A stretch of 64,000 nucleotides of DNA from Apus apus (lineage: Eukaryota; Chordata; Aves; Apodiformes; Apodidae): NCBI RefSeq assembly GCF_020740795.1, contig NC_067283.1:42769659-42833658 (forward strand), given 5' to 3'. The notes under the pieces were generated by a model. It was not told the DNA's origin. It saw nothing but the letters and a program-made list of their open reading frames with translations, and ran no database searches. Made by a program: the position numbers and the translations under genes. Shown here piece by piece: positions 48,697 to 61,640 of this stretch. Each line of letters opens with the position of its first letter. The first letter of the stretch is position 1.

Positions 48697-51600
48697 GTAA
48701 GGGGCGAGCGGGGCGGGGGAGACCCTCGGGACCCTCCCCCCCGGCTGGGTGTTGCTTCTGGGGACGGGTCCGGAGGCGGCCGTCGGGGGGTGCGGGGGTC
48801 GCGGCTCCTCGCCGCTCGGGTCGCTGCGGTTTTACTCCTCAGCTCTCGCAGATCGCGGGAAGAAGCACAAGTCCCGGTTCCTCTGGCGAAGCGGAGCGTT
48901 GGGGTCTGTCAGAAGCTGCCTTTTCCTGCGGCAGGGATGCGCGCTTCTCGTCAGACGCTTCGCGTGCGAGCCCGGGGTGACACCTCTCGCTCGAAGTGCT
49001 GCCCGGTGTTAATGTGATGACCAAATGATCAGTATTAGCAGCTTATTTCCGTTAATAACGCTGGTGGCATCGTGAAGGAAAGGCACACCAGGCCCCAGTG
49101 GGACACCTCGTTCCTTGGCACGGGTCAGTTGTCGGGAGAGAGCAAGGCCGAGGGGCAGCACCAGCAGCGGGCTGCTAAGGGTGGGCACCAGGGCTGAGGC
49201 TGCTGCTCCAGCTGGCTCCGTGCCCCGGCTGACAGACCTCCAGGCACTGCCCCAGTGTCCCAGGGAGGGATCTGGGAGGCGTGTGGCTGAAAAGCAGAAG
49301 CTGAAAAGAAGTGGATAGCAGAGAGCTGCCAGGGGCAGAACTGGTGCCTTCACTTGGCTCAGAGCAAGAAATGTTGCTCCATCCAGACACAGAGAGGAAA
49401 AACAGATGGATAAACTATTTTTTATTTCTGTGGCACATAATTACTCTTAGTTCATGGAGTGATTTGTCAGCTTAATTCCAGTAATGGCAGTGAATAGTGA
49501 CAGATGGCTCAGAAAGAGCATGGAAGACAGTATGTAGCAATACCTCTTCACATATAGCTTCATCCTGCAAAAAAATTTACTTTGACAACAGTTTATGGTG
49601 GAGTTGTTGCCTTCATTTTTGGTAATTCCCAATGACTTTCCCCCTCTCCCCTGCATTTATTTGTCTAGTAATTTTTTTTAAGCTCTGTAAGTTTCTAGCC
49701 TCTATGGAGTCCTAAATTGATACTAGAAATTAGGAATAGTTTTGTTCTTCGTTACAGTGGAGTAATATCAGATCCTAAAATTTCTATTTAAAAGACACTC
49801 AGTTTCCTCCAGTTCATTAATAGCCATCAGCTGCCTTTAGAACTGAGCATCAGTACTAAGAGACTTAATTGAATGTGACTGGGCATGGCTACCCATGCCT
49901 GCTGAGTGCCTGTACCGCACTTGTGAGACCTTAAGGTTGCCCCCTTAGTAAGAATTTTGTTCAGTAGGAATACAAACAGTTGTCTGCTGCCTCCTCTCTT
50001 GGCTTGGGTTGTTCCCAAACCATCACATGGGTCGGGAGTATCTTCTCAATAGACAAATGACACTGTTTTGAGCATTTGCCTACATTGCAAGTTAACCTGT
50101 AGTCCTAAAACAATATAGGCTTGTGCTTTGCTGATTAGCTAGAAGTCTGTTTATCCATTTGCTTCCACTGCTGTGGCAAGAACAGTTCCTTTTATGGAAT
50201 AGAAATACCCAGTCCTCTCACTCTCCACCTGGCTGTGGTGTCACCACAGTTATGATGTGTGACTCTTACAGCTAGCACAGGTGTGCGTGCTTCTTTGTGC
50301 TGAAATTTCAGTTTTGGTGCACATGTAAAGTGTGTGTGTGTGATTTACGTATTTTTATGTAATGTATGTAAACCTATGTACTTTTATGTAGTATTTTATC
50401 TACTTAAGTATTTCATCAATGCTGCTCAATATCAAGTTCATCAGAATTTAAGCTAGTGATTTTCTGCAGTGACTTTAACAGAAGTTAAATGTAAATTAAG
50501 CTCTTTCAGCTTCACCTTCTTATATTTTTCTTCTTTCTGACTTGACTGTAAATAACATCAGTAAAAGTTACCTCAGGTATCCAAGGAACTTTGGGCAAAA
50601 GAACTTCTTTTAGTATGGTATCACAATAGTGTCTTCTTCTCAAGTAATTCCCTAAAAAACTCAAACGTTTGTGCTGCAGTGTGTAGAAATAACCAGGATA
50701 GGTTAGTAGGTTAGTTCTGGGTTAACTCCTGCACCAAATAAAATACAGAGAGCTAAATATTTTCATGGTCATCCTTGATCTCTTCTTGGACAGTATTTCC
50801 GTTTTATCTATGGATCCATTTGCATTCAGTTCTTCTAGTAAGAAGTGTTTGCGGTGTCCTTCTTTGGAAAGAATTCTTGATGCTAAATCTGTGAACATTC
50901 CTGCATTAGTGTTAATATGTCTGGTGGGATTAAGAAGGAGAAGCAGAGGACAAAGGTCTTTGGGGTTAGACATATATCACACTGAATTTTGTACTGTGCC
51001 TCTGAATCGTGGTTATGAAGAGGGAACATTACTGTTTCTGTTTTCTCTTCCTTCCTCAATCCCTTTTACCAAGAAGTAAATGGTATGAGAGAACGGAAAG
51101 GAAACTTTTCATGATTTGCTGCAAAGTTAAGGGCTGTTTGCAGTAGTTGCAAGCTAAAAAAATCCCAACTGATTGTACGTATATGTGTATGAGATAATTC
51201 TAGTAAATCACATCGGTAAACTATGGAAATTATACAAAGGAACTAGAATATAGTATTAGAGCTGTTATTCTGTGAGAAAGATTGTGACACAAGGACTAAA
51301 ACTTTTCAGTCATGGACAAGATGAAGAGATTGTGCAGCAACCTGATGATTACTGAATTGTTGCTACTGTCTACATGTTACCAGTGCTTTCTCTTCAAATT
51401 CTAGGTGCTGTGGTATGCAGCACAGAATGAAATTAGAAAGTAAAAAACATGTTTCTCACCTGTAAACCTACATAAATTCCTTTGCTTTTTTTACTAGAGA
51501 ATTTCTTTAACCTTACAGAGTGATTATAGCTTTGAAAGGGTAATGCATTTTGTGCATTGACTTCCCAACTTTCTAATACTTAGGGAACGGTTTGTAAATA

Positions 51601-51831
51601 TTTTGAAAATAAAATGAAGAAAACATAGTTCTGTGACTTCTGTGTTTTACATGACAATAAGACAGTCCGAAAGCTGTTTTTCATGCATGAACATTACTAA
51701 TGCTAGTGGGGGGGCTCCATTTTCAAAATCCAGTCTGAATCAATGCAGTCATTAACAGGAAGTTATGAAGTATCTACAACATCTGACTGACTTCAACTGG
51801 TTCAACTCAATAGTGATTAACACATCTTCTG

Positions 51832-51890
51832 CCTTTCCTTTTCCTTTCCTTTTCCTTTCCTTTTCCTTTCCTTTTCCTTTCCTTTTCCTT
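51832..51890 (+). repeat. 11-bp tandem repeat (CCTTTCCTTTT)n
   Basis: Five perfect copies of the undecamer CCTTTCCTTTT plus a partial one, running without a break into the TCCTC array. All bases are T or C. Confidence 0.95.
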
Positions 51891-52040
51891 TCCTCTCCTC
51901 TCCTCTCCTCTCCTCTCCTCTCCTCTCCTCTCCTCTCCTCTCCTCTCCTCTCCTCTCCTCTCCTCTCCTCTCCTCTCCTCTCCTCTCCTCTCCTCTCCTC
52001 TCCTCTCCTCTCCTCTCCTCTCCTCTCCTCTCCTCTCCTT
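51891..52040 (+). repeat. (TCCTC)n pentanucleotide satellite, about 29 copies
   Basis: Twenty-nine identical TCCTC units (51891-52035) followed by TCCTT. With the preceding 11-bp array this makes 209 bases without a purine on the + strand. It gives long artificial frames on both strands (Arg/Gly/Glu repeats on the minus strand, Leu/Ser/Pro on the plus). Such homopurine-homopyrimidine mirror repeats can form intramolecular triplexes, and their length is usually polymorphic. Confidence 0.97.
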
Positions 52041-55000
52041 GTACTGGCAATATTCATGGGATACATGCAGGACCCCACATTGTGGCTACCTAGGTTCTGC
52101 AGTAGCAGTGTACTAAGTGTGTGAGTGTGTGTGCATCAGTGTGTACAACATACTTATACCAGAGAAGCTAATTAACTGGATTTTAGCCAGCTTGGCAAAA
52201 TCATCACTTGTGGCAGGCTTCAATACACCACAGTAACTGTACTGATTTGTTCAAAACACATTTGCTCTGTGTCCATGCTACTGCTGGCTTGTTTTATTCT
52301 AAGACTGTCTAGGAACCTATGTAACTTAGCTTGGAGCGTTCTCAGCAGATGGACTCTTGGAAGAGTTTGAGGCATCCTGTGCCATTAGAGACAGTGGTAT
52401 GAATTTACATCTGTATTGATTGTCACCAAGGTGGCTCAGGAGGCAGTGTTCATAGATTGAAATTCTGATTCAGCTGAATTTCTTCTGGAGCCTTAATGAG
52501 CCTTTTGTATTTTTACAGCTGAAATCTGGAGGATGCCATAAACACTGTATTGAACCAGGTCTTGCTTTCAGCACAGCCCATGCTTGACGGTGGAGCCTAT
52601 TTAGGTATCACACCATCTTAGGCAGTTGACTGGTGGGAATGGCTGTGATTCTATCACCTGTGCAAAGTGTCTGATGCAGAGATTTGCAAAAATGTGACCA
52701 GGACCAACTGAAGAGAGAAGGAAGAGTTAAGATCTCATGTGCAGAAGAGACCCATCATGGCGCAGCACATACTTGTGTAGGTCTCTCAGGTTTCTCAACC
52801 TGTTCTCAAACTGTTCCTTGCTTCTGGACTCTGAGAGGTGCAGAGGTAGCCTTTCTTTCATCTCTTTCAGATTTAAGGACAGTTCAGATTGAAGGCGATT
52901 GTTCCCACAATAATGCTGTTGTTACTGATCAGACAACAGTTCTGGCACTCTAAGCACAGCCGTGGTATACAGGATGCTTTAAGCTAAAAACAGTGCTGAT
53001 TCTTTCAGCTGAATCTGAAAGAACAGTTTCATCAGACAGAAAAGAAGAAAACCAACATTGTCTTCTCAAGGCTGAGGAGAGAATCTGTCAACAGTTGCAA
53101 GGTGGAAAGGATAAACTAAATAAAAGGTGACTTAACACCAGCATTTTAATCTGTTAAAAATGGCAAGGTGATAGTTAAAGCTTTTCTGTGTGTCTTGACA
53201 AAATTTCCAAAGTGTGTCTTGAGAAAAGCAGTTATGTCCCTGACATGTGAATGGGAAACAAGACAATCTGTAATTCTGAGTAACTTCAAAATGTAGTGAA
53301 ACCTCTCTGGGTTATTTATATACCACCATACAGTTCAGTAATAGCATTCAAGAGAATATGAATATGTCTAATGCTGGAAGCTAGAATACATTTGGTAGTT
53401 AGGTTGCTGGAGTCAAGATCAACTTCTGAATGTGTTGGGTAGTATCGGACAAATTTACTGGGGAGCTAAATTCAGAAGTTAAAATATTAAAAGAAAGTAA
53501 AATCTATTACTGGAAGAAAGCAATTCCTAATCAAATGCATTGATACAGGAACAGGAAAATCACAGAAGCAAATTATGCTTGAAATTATTTGAGAGCCACT
53601 CAATCTTCTAACTTGATCGTGAGCCTCATGGAAGTGATTGAATTAAAATATCTAATTCTTTGCAGCATTGTCAGTGATGTATGATTTTGCCTGTATGGTA
53701 ATAGAGCTGCTCAGGCAGGCGAGAGGGATTCTGGTAATATGCAGAGGCATTGTGAGCCTGTTTCTGGGTCCTGTGAAGACTGTACATTAAACTTTTCCCT
53801 ACTGTCACTCTGTCTGTAGTTCTTCCAAAGGAAGATAATGGCCAGAACTAACAAGCTTGGTGAAAATTGTTGGATGCTAACCTATAAAGCTGAGATTCAA
53901 ACTGTTCTGTCTTCTGCTTGACTTTTCATCTGTCTCGTAAGAGCAAACATGACAAATACTGTAATAGCTATCAGTGATGTCAGGGCATATTATACAAAAA
54001 GTCTTATTTTGATGCATGCAAGAGGCATTTTGTATGTACAAATAAATTAATTGAGGAAAATTAAGCCCAAGAATGTGCAGGTTTCTTCAGTCTGCAACTA
54101 TGTGATAAACTACTAGTAAAGCAACAAGAAATGGGACGTGTTTTTAGCAGCAAAGTTTTTCTTTTCAGGCCAAGGTCAGAGCTATGTGTTGTTGCTGCTA
54201 ATTATTTTTGTTGTACTGCTAGAAGCTGCAGCAAAAGGGCCTTCCTTGGCATGCTGGGCAAAGAGAGGAAAAAAACTATCTAAGTCTTAGGTGGCTCCAA
54301 AGTAAGCAGGAGCACTTGAGTGAGGAATGTCCAAGCCTAGTAATTAAAACCAATAGGTCTAGGATGTCTTGTTATTTCCACTCTGAGATCACTGAGTCAG
54401 GCTGGCTTGGCCAGTTGTATTTTTTCCATGCCTCTGCTCTGGGTGGCCATTTTATAATTTCTGCCCAGGTATTTGTGTAAGAGCTGGGAGCAAACAGTGT
54501 GTTCTCTGTATATTAACCAAGGAATGCTTGGTGGTGTGGTTGGCTGACAGAGTTTTATTTGTTGAGACAAAACTTCCCAAGCAACACAGGTTTAAGGAAT
54601 TTTCCCTATCTGTCTCACCTCCATGCAGCCATTCTCAGCTGCAGTGATGCAGCTGTACACAAGGTTACACAGTAAACTGAGCCAGGGAACTAATGTAGCT
54701 TTACTTCAGCTCTCTTTTGGTTTTCTTTTTTCTGTAGGGCTTTTTAGAGAACAGTGCAGCTGTAGAGACTACTGTCAGCAAGAGCAAGTGTCTGGCATAT
54801 AAGGACAGGAACTGCATAAGCCTGAAGTTGTTCCATGCGGTTCAGACCACATGCTGAGAATGTTGAACTTTTTCTTTCTGTCTTGGGCAGAGGAAGGTTT
54901 TATACCATCTGTTTTCATTTCTATCTTTTTCAGCAAGAAAGCAACTAGTAATTTTTCTGTTGTTGGAACTGCTCTAGAAGGCTAAAAAAATGAACTCCAG

Positions 55001-56375
55001 TATGTTTTGTAAAAAAGGCAATTATAGTCATTGTTAAATACTAGGGAATCTCCATTCTGAATGTGTCAGTGAATGTTTTATTTCTGTCCTAAAAGAAGCT
55101 TCCTAAAAACACGAAGTTGGAGCTACTTTTCATTAGTCATTTGACCTGTTCAGTAGGATTTGTTGCAATACATTAATTAGCAACCTGAATGCATGTAGTG
55201 CTCTTTGTATAGAGGCGGCTGAAGGAGGGTTAGCAAAGACATTTTCTGAAACAAAAAAAAAAAAGTAAATGAAGCCTAGAAACTTACCACATCACCTGAA
55301 ACATGTTTAGTATGCTTGAAAGAGCAGAGTGAAGTATTGGCAGTGGTTTCCTGGCACATTTGTTTTACAGGAAATTAGATTTGGAAATGTCATTTAAAAT
55401 CTTAATCAAGTGTACATGGTGTCCATGGATAATAAGATGTGGTGAAAAACATGGATTCCTACTGCTCTGTGACTTTCCTTTAAGATGTGCAAGTGCAGTG
55501 TATTCCCTCTCTTCACTTCCTTTGCACATGGTGCTCCCTTGAACATCACCCTGTCCTGCCACAGAGGAACAGGAAACAGGGGCTCAGTTCTTTCCAACTG
55601 AGATCTCCATCAGCTCGGAGCCTATAAATGGTAAAGAACATCTTGCCAAGCATCCTTCACTGGGTTCCAGGGCTGTGGATGCTGGAACAATTCATTGTGG
55701 CTCGTTGTGATCCAGTAAAGCTGCGGCCATACTGCTGTGAGGGCTGTACACCTGACTGTGAGGCTCTGTTGGGTACCTGCTCTGCATTACTGGGGTGATG
55801 AAGTATTGTCCCTCAAAACCAGACAGTGTTTGCTTACTATGAGTAAGTGTTTCCTCCACTCCCCTCCCTGGGGAGTCCTTGGGAGGTATTCGCTCAGTGC
55901 TGCGGCCAAGTTGTCTCTGCCTTGTTCTGTTGTCACACCGTGTGTGCTGTGGCCTTGTCCTCCTGTTTTGTGGTGAGGTGTAAAGTATACAGCAGCCAGA
56001 AATGGCTACATTGTGTGCAGGTAGACCAAACTCTTAAGATGGCTGTGATTTCCTCTTGCCCACCCGTTGGCTTCCTCTTTTTTGCATAACTCGGATTCTT
56101 CAGGGAGCATCATGGCTGGAACAACTCCCTGCACTGCGATGCTCAGAATTTAATGAGTGTAATGGTGAGTACAGATGTGTCTGACCAGTCAAAGCCAGGT
56201 GACTGCCACCTTCAAAGCCAGAGCAATTTTGGCTGCTGTTCTTGCAACAGTAGCAGCAGCTGCCACACCAAGGGCTTCCTCTCCTGCTCCCAGCTTCCCT
56301 CAAGGAAAATGGAAACGTGATAATGACAAGACTGAGAAGCTGCTTCAAGGGGGAATGTTATTAAAATATTTTTGG

Positions 56376-56418
56376 TGGTTTGTTTGTTCATGTTTGTTTG
56401 GTTGTATTTTTTTTTTAA
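56376..56418 (+). repeat. G/T-rich tract
   Basis: A GTTTGTTTGG-type run ending in poly-T in CMTM7 intron 1, next to a short direct duplication at 56411-56458. Confidence 0.6.
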
Positions 56419-58716
56419 ATGCCATAGTGTTGCGGGATTTTTTTAAAATGCCATAGTGGGTTCAAGAAACAAGTACTGCCTGTTGGGGGAGAAGTATGTT
56501 GTTAACCTGAGGTGAGCAGCAGCAGCTGCAGAGCTACAGGAAGACTTACCATACTTCCCTGCAAGTCTGTAATCGCACTCTGGGAAAGCCACTTAATAGC
56601 TCTCTCATCTGGTTGGGAAAAACACGGTCTCCGTTTTACTGCTTGTCACCTGCTGGCTAACTGGGCCTGTTGTAGATTGCTGGAGTGAAGCTTCCTAGTG
56701 GAGACACAGGAGTGCTGTACCAGCGTGTTTGAGGGGCCTGCCAGTCTCCGGGCAGTCACCGAAGGCTGTCAGCTGCCACTGGGGATTCTCATCTCTTCTC
56801 ATTTCCTCCCCACACACACTCTTTCATCGCCCTTCACTTCTCTGGCACCTTGCCAAGCATCAAGTGTTTGCACTTAGAAAAGGTTGTTCTTTTGTGCACT
56901 AAGGCCTGGTCTGATCCAGCAGCCAGGTTGTGATGATGCCAGCTGGTCCAGAAAATGTCATGATGTTAGCATTTTCAGGAACTCTCACCTGTTTTTTTTC
57001 CTGATACAAATTCTGATATGCCAGCACAGCCAACAACGTGGACTTTGGTGATGTCAACAAGTCCCCCTCTTATTCAAGGGACCTTGCTCAAGGATGCGTT
57101 GCCCTGGCTAATGAAGCCTTTGCTGGAGATGACAGATATGAACTTTTCAGCTGCTGTCTGTGAGACTGCCAGGTGTCAGTGTGGTGTTCTCTGGGGCAGG
57201 CAGAGATATGACAGGTGTTAACTGAATATTTGAATCAGTCAAGCAATAAATGCCTCAGACAACGAGAATGGGTTGTGCTGTAAGCAGCATCTGTAAGGGC
57301 AAGTGATGAACAGATTGCTGGCTGAGGCTTAGCAGGCAGAGGCATTGAGACTTCACTGAGCAGTTTGCAACATATTCCTTATCTCAGTTACTGCTTTCAG
57401 GAAGATGAGACTGCATATGCTTTTTATTTTTCACTAATCTAGTTTGATAGCTTACTAGGTTGTTGCCATGAGGTACTGGCTTTGCTTTTTATGTTTCTAT
57501 TTTAGTTTAAAGTAGCTGTATGCTGTTAGGTATGTATTGGATATCCCGGTCAAGGGGGAAACTTTGCAGCCTGCTGTGTAGAGTTTGTGGGTGTTTGTTA
57601 ATAATAAACACTGTGTACCCTGGGCTTCAAACAGCCAGCCTGTCTGAGCCAGGCTTGGCTGGTCAGCCAACATGGGCTCCTACTTTGTAGGTGGTATTGC
57701 CATGCATGGTTGGTATATCCATTTTTAGACAACCATGAACTTTATGTACAAGAGCTCTATAGCTCACAAGTAAGGATTAAGCACTTTCTGTATTGTATAT
57801 TACTGACAATATGGGACTTATTATCAAAGGGCAAACAATACAAACAACCCAAACAATATATGCTGAGAACGGTTGAGAGTTGTGGTATCAGAGGTGCCAG
57901 GGAGATGATCTTCCCAGCCAACTAAAAGTTGTATGTAAACCAAGTATGGCAGGTGAAGTGGGCAATCTCCTGCCCCCAAGGAGGGCTCCCTCTCTGGACC
58001 CAGGTTTGGTGAACTCTGTTGCTGGTTTTGCACCAACAGCCTCAAAGGACAAAGTTCTCCAGCAATGTTTACATACCTTAGGTGCCTTTATACCTCCACA
58101 AGCATGTATATTCTTGTACATCATTGTTGGATTGGTTTTCTGCCATCAAGAACCACTTTTCTGCCACTCTGTCTGAAGACAGCTCAAACCTCTTAATTTT
58201 TAGGTTCTACCAAACCCACTTTTGCTGGCTTACCATTCTCTTTTCCTTCCAGTCCCTTTCTTTTTCTTGCCTTGGATGCGCCTTGTGTGTAGTGCCTTTA
58301 GTCATTGCAGGTGTCTAAGAAGACATGAGCACCTCTTTGAGAGTTAGAGGGAAAGTAGCTGTGTCTCCTAGAGTTAAAATCCTGCTAGGGGATTTGCTGA
58401 ATTTAAAATTCTGTTCCTGTCCTTTGCAGACAAGATAAAAATCAGCTGTACCATTAATATTATTTTGCAATGAGTTTTCTATGTTTTGGGAATTGTTTGT
58501 GACTTGAATATGGCACTTGTGTATTCTTACTCAATCATCACTTACATTGCTGCACTATTTGGAGTGTTGTGTGGGCATCTTTTATGTAGTTTGGGAGAAC
58601 TTACTGATAATGCTTTTACAGTTGAAATGTTTAAAATTTTACTTGAATTTTAAAACAAATCTCTAAATTGGAGAGAAAAGAAGTAAAATTATGAGATTGC
58701 TGTTGGTAAGAAACTT

Positions 58717-58747
58717 GTGGTGTTTGGGTTTGTTTGTTTTTTTAATT
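58717..58747 (+). repeat. G/T-rich tract
   Basis: A short TGTTTGGGTTTGTTTG-type run in CMTM7 intron 1. Confidence 0.55.
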
Positions 58748-61084
58748 TAGTGCTCTGCCCGATGAGAATATAGTATATGCTTTGCCATATAACTGTGAAG
58801 CCCTCAGCTTTAAGTTAATAACATACAGGATTGTATGATGTCTTTCAGGGTGGTGCAGTGGTGATGCAGGCAGCTGTGGAGTTTGAGGCAGGGAGCCATT
58901 TACACGGGCAGTGGTGGGATTGAAGGATTGCATGCACTGTGATCAGTGGTAGGCAGGACTTAATTGTAGCTAGTCATTACAAAGAATTGCCCTTTGAATG
59001 ATCATGGCTAACAACCTTTAGCAAGGGTCTTGAATAACGTCATTCACATGCTGATTCTGTGATTACCCCAGATTCCTTTCTACCACTGAGGCCTGTGCCT
59101 GAGCAGATAGATAACTTCTCACTAATAGATAAAGATACCACTTGCTTGTCCTTAGAATTGTCCTTTTACTGAGTCACAGAAGGTCCGAATAAGATTATTT
59201 CACCTTTTCTCACACTGCCACTGTTTTTATCTTTGAGAAACAGCCTGTGGATGGTGGTGCACAAGATAGGCCAGGCAACCTCCTTATTTTAGCAAAGCAG
59301 CCAGACAAGAAGGAAATCTACCCAGACACAGGGGCTGAGAGATTATTGTGCAACCAAAGATTGACTGCTTCACAGCACCATGCACTTGAAGACAGCTGAT
59401 TTCAGCTGTCATTAGTGAAGTTTTAAATGGACTGGTTTTTTTGTCTTCTTTTTCTAGTAGGGGTTTGGCTGTTACAGCTCACATTTCCAGCACAGCCCGG
59501 GAAGAAGGAAGTCTCGATTACAGCAACAGTCAACTTTGTTGCTTAAATTAGCTGAACCAGTCTTGCATCAACTACAGTTGTAACCTTGGCCTGCGTTTTG
59601 CTCATCTTTCTGTTTCGGGAAGCTGTTAAAAAAAATTGTTTTATTCTGTCCAGAAATACATACTTAATAATATATGGGTGTTGCTTCACTGTGTTGAGGG
59701 CAAACATTTGGAAATGTACAGCTGTGGTCAGTGATATTTCTCCAGGGCATGGCTATCCTGATTGGCTTGCTTAGAGATGGAAAATTCCACTTACTATCTT
59801 GGCTGGTGTCACAAGCTGGAAACTTTGACATTTTTATTCAAATACAAAAGACATTTAGCTCTTATTAGATTTTTTAATTATTTTTTTTCTTTTAAAAGGC
59901 TGTCATTAAACTGAGTATGGCTCAGTGCTGTCCCTTGCTCCAAATCTGTAGATGGACAGTTTCTGTACTTTTGCTTACACTAGAACTTGGGTAAGTTTTA
60001 AGAGAGTGGAGATCAACCAGTTTTTATCAGTTTAATTTATAGTTCTCAGGCTCATCCTCTTTTCAGATTCAGAAGCAGGGATGTTAAAGCAGTACAAGGA
60101 TTCATCAGTGCTCCAGGAACCACAATGGAGAAGCTCTCCTCTCGGTGCTGTTTTACAGCATCCAAGGGGGAGGTGAGGGGGATCCTGTTTTGGTCTTCTA
60201 GAGGGTTCAATTGTCAGAGAAAAATGGAAAGGAAAAGCACTTTCAGGTGTTGCCAACTATGAAATGGAGACAAATAAACCAGAGCTGCTGCCTGCAGTCT
60301 TTGTTCAACTAGAAAACTATGCTGAGTCCTGTCCCCTGACCTTTTTCCCCAAATGGTGCTAATTTTTAGGTAGTTAATTGCAATGCCTGTCCTAACACAA
60401 GGGAATGGGGAAGATAGATAGGAGACATTAAAAGAGGGAATTGTGGTGCATTCACATCTATGGAGGGAAATTTGGATGGGAGAGAATTAGAGATATAAAG
60501 GACAAGAAAGATCAAGTATAATGTAGGGGAAGAAGAGGAAAAGGGGAATGAAGAGCAGAAAAAAAAAGGAAAGGAAACACTGAGACAAAAAGTCATAGCA
60601 CAACTTCCTATGGGAGAGTGTAGCAGAGGGGAGTACAGTCAAGAAAGATAAGAAAATATTCTGAGAAAAGCAAGAATGTGGTTGTACATGGCATGGCAAA
60701 ACAATTAAGTGAAAAGGTAATGCAGTGCTGGGTAGAATGTACTTGACAATGATGTGTCACAGTATCATGGTAGAACTTTGAGATAAGAGATATAGTGTTT
60801 CTCTAGAACTGGGCTTGAGGCAATTTTTCTTCTTATTGACATTATCTTTCTTCCCTGCAGTTTAACTGGCACTTCGCTTCTTATTTCTGTATAGAAAAAA
60901 ACAATATTCTCTGTAGTGAAAAGTTACGCAGTAAGACAGCAGTTTCAGTTTGTCAGTTCAGGATATCATCTTGGGATTTGCAAAAACCCCATTCAGTTCC
61001 TTTCTGCAGTGAAGATTTTTCATATCCTTCTTTGTACTATGGTAGCAGCCAGAAATCCCAGGGAAGGAGTAGGTGATCTACAGC

Positions 61085-61640
61085 AGGTTAACCCCAGCCA
61101 GCAGCCAGACACCCACCAACCTCTCACTCAGTTCCCTCTCCTGCAGGATAGGGACAAAACAGAAGGAAGGCCAGAAGACACCTGGATGAAGTTAAGGAAA
61201 GCAAAAGCTGTACACAAAAGCAAAGCAAAAAGAGGAATTAATTCACTACTCCCCATGGGCAGGCAGGTGCTTGGCCACTTCCTGGAAAGCAGGACCTCAG
61301 CATGTGCAGTGGTTGCTTGGGAAGACAAATGCCATAGCCTTTAATGTTTCCCCTTATACCTTTGTTTTGTGAGGTTTTATCACTGAACATGACATCAGAT
61401 GGTCTGGAATAACCCTTTGGTCATTTGGAGCCAGCTGTCCTGGCTGTGTCCCTTCCCATTGTCTCGCCCACCTGCAAGCCTGCTTGCTTTGGGGTGGGGA
61501 GAGGGAGAAGAGAGAAAGCAAGCCTTGCTGCGGTGCAAGCACTGCTCAGCAGCAGCCAAAAGATCGGTGGGTTATCAACAGTGTTCTAACCACAAATGCA
61601 AAGCGCAGCACCCTAGGAGGCAGCCCCATCCACCCCAGCC
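61085..61640 (+). mobile_element. Avian endogenous retroviral LTR, solo or fragment
   Basis: The sequence follows a widespread bird LTR pattern in order: 'aaccccagccagcagccaga', a 'tcactactccccatgggcag' block, 'ccacttcctggaaagcagg', 'gttgcttgggaagacaaatg', 'gaacatgacatcagatggtc', 'tttggtcatttggagccagc', 'ctgtcctggctgtgtccc', a 'gcaagcactgctcagcagc' block and a 'gttatcaaca' segment near the end. No retroviral gene flanks it, so it is best read as a solo LTR. I could not fix the exact ends or a target-site duplication. Open frames across it are not host genes. Confidence 0.75.

Larger units (their letters stand above)
48100..48990 (+). promoter_or_regulatory. CpG island and putative promoter of CMTM7
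   Basis: A dense GC- and CpG-rich block covering the putative promoter, 5' UTR, exon 1 and the start of intron 1 of CMTM7. Multiple GC boxes (CCCGCCCC, GGGCGGG) lie between 48405 and 48500, and no TATA box is visible. No ATG is seen from 48100 to 48543, so the CMTM7 start would be the first one in a transcript that begins here. The GC skew switches from G-rich to C-rich blocks around 48440. Confidence 0.8.

Noticed and set aside
51752-52124. Long open frames on both strands over the pyrimidine satellite
   Set aside because: The repeated Arg-Gly-Glu-Glu-Arg and Leu-Ser-Pro units are direct translations of the TCCTC array, not genes.
56175-56456. An alanine-rich 93-codon open frame in CMTM7 intron 1
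   Set aside because: The alanine-rich part resembles a low-complexity translation, the tail crosses poly-T and a duplication, and no splice or start context supports it. It also does not match CMTM7.
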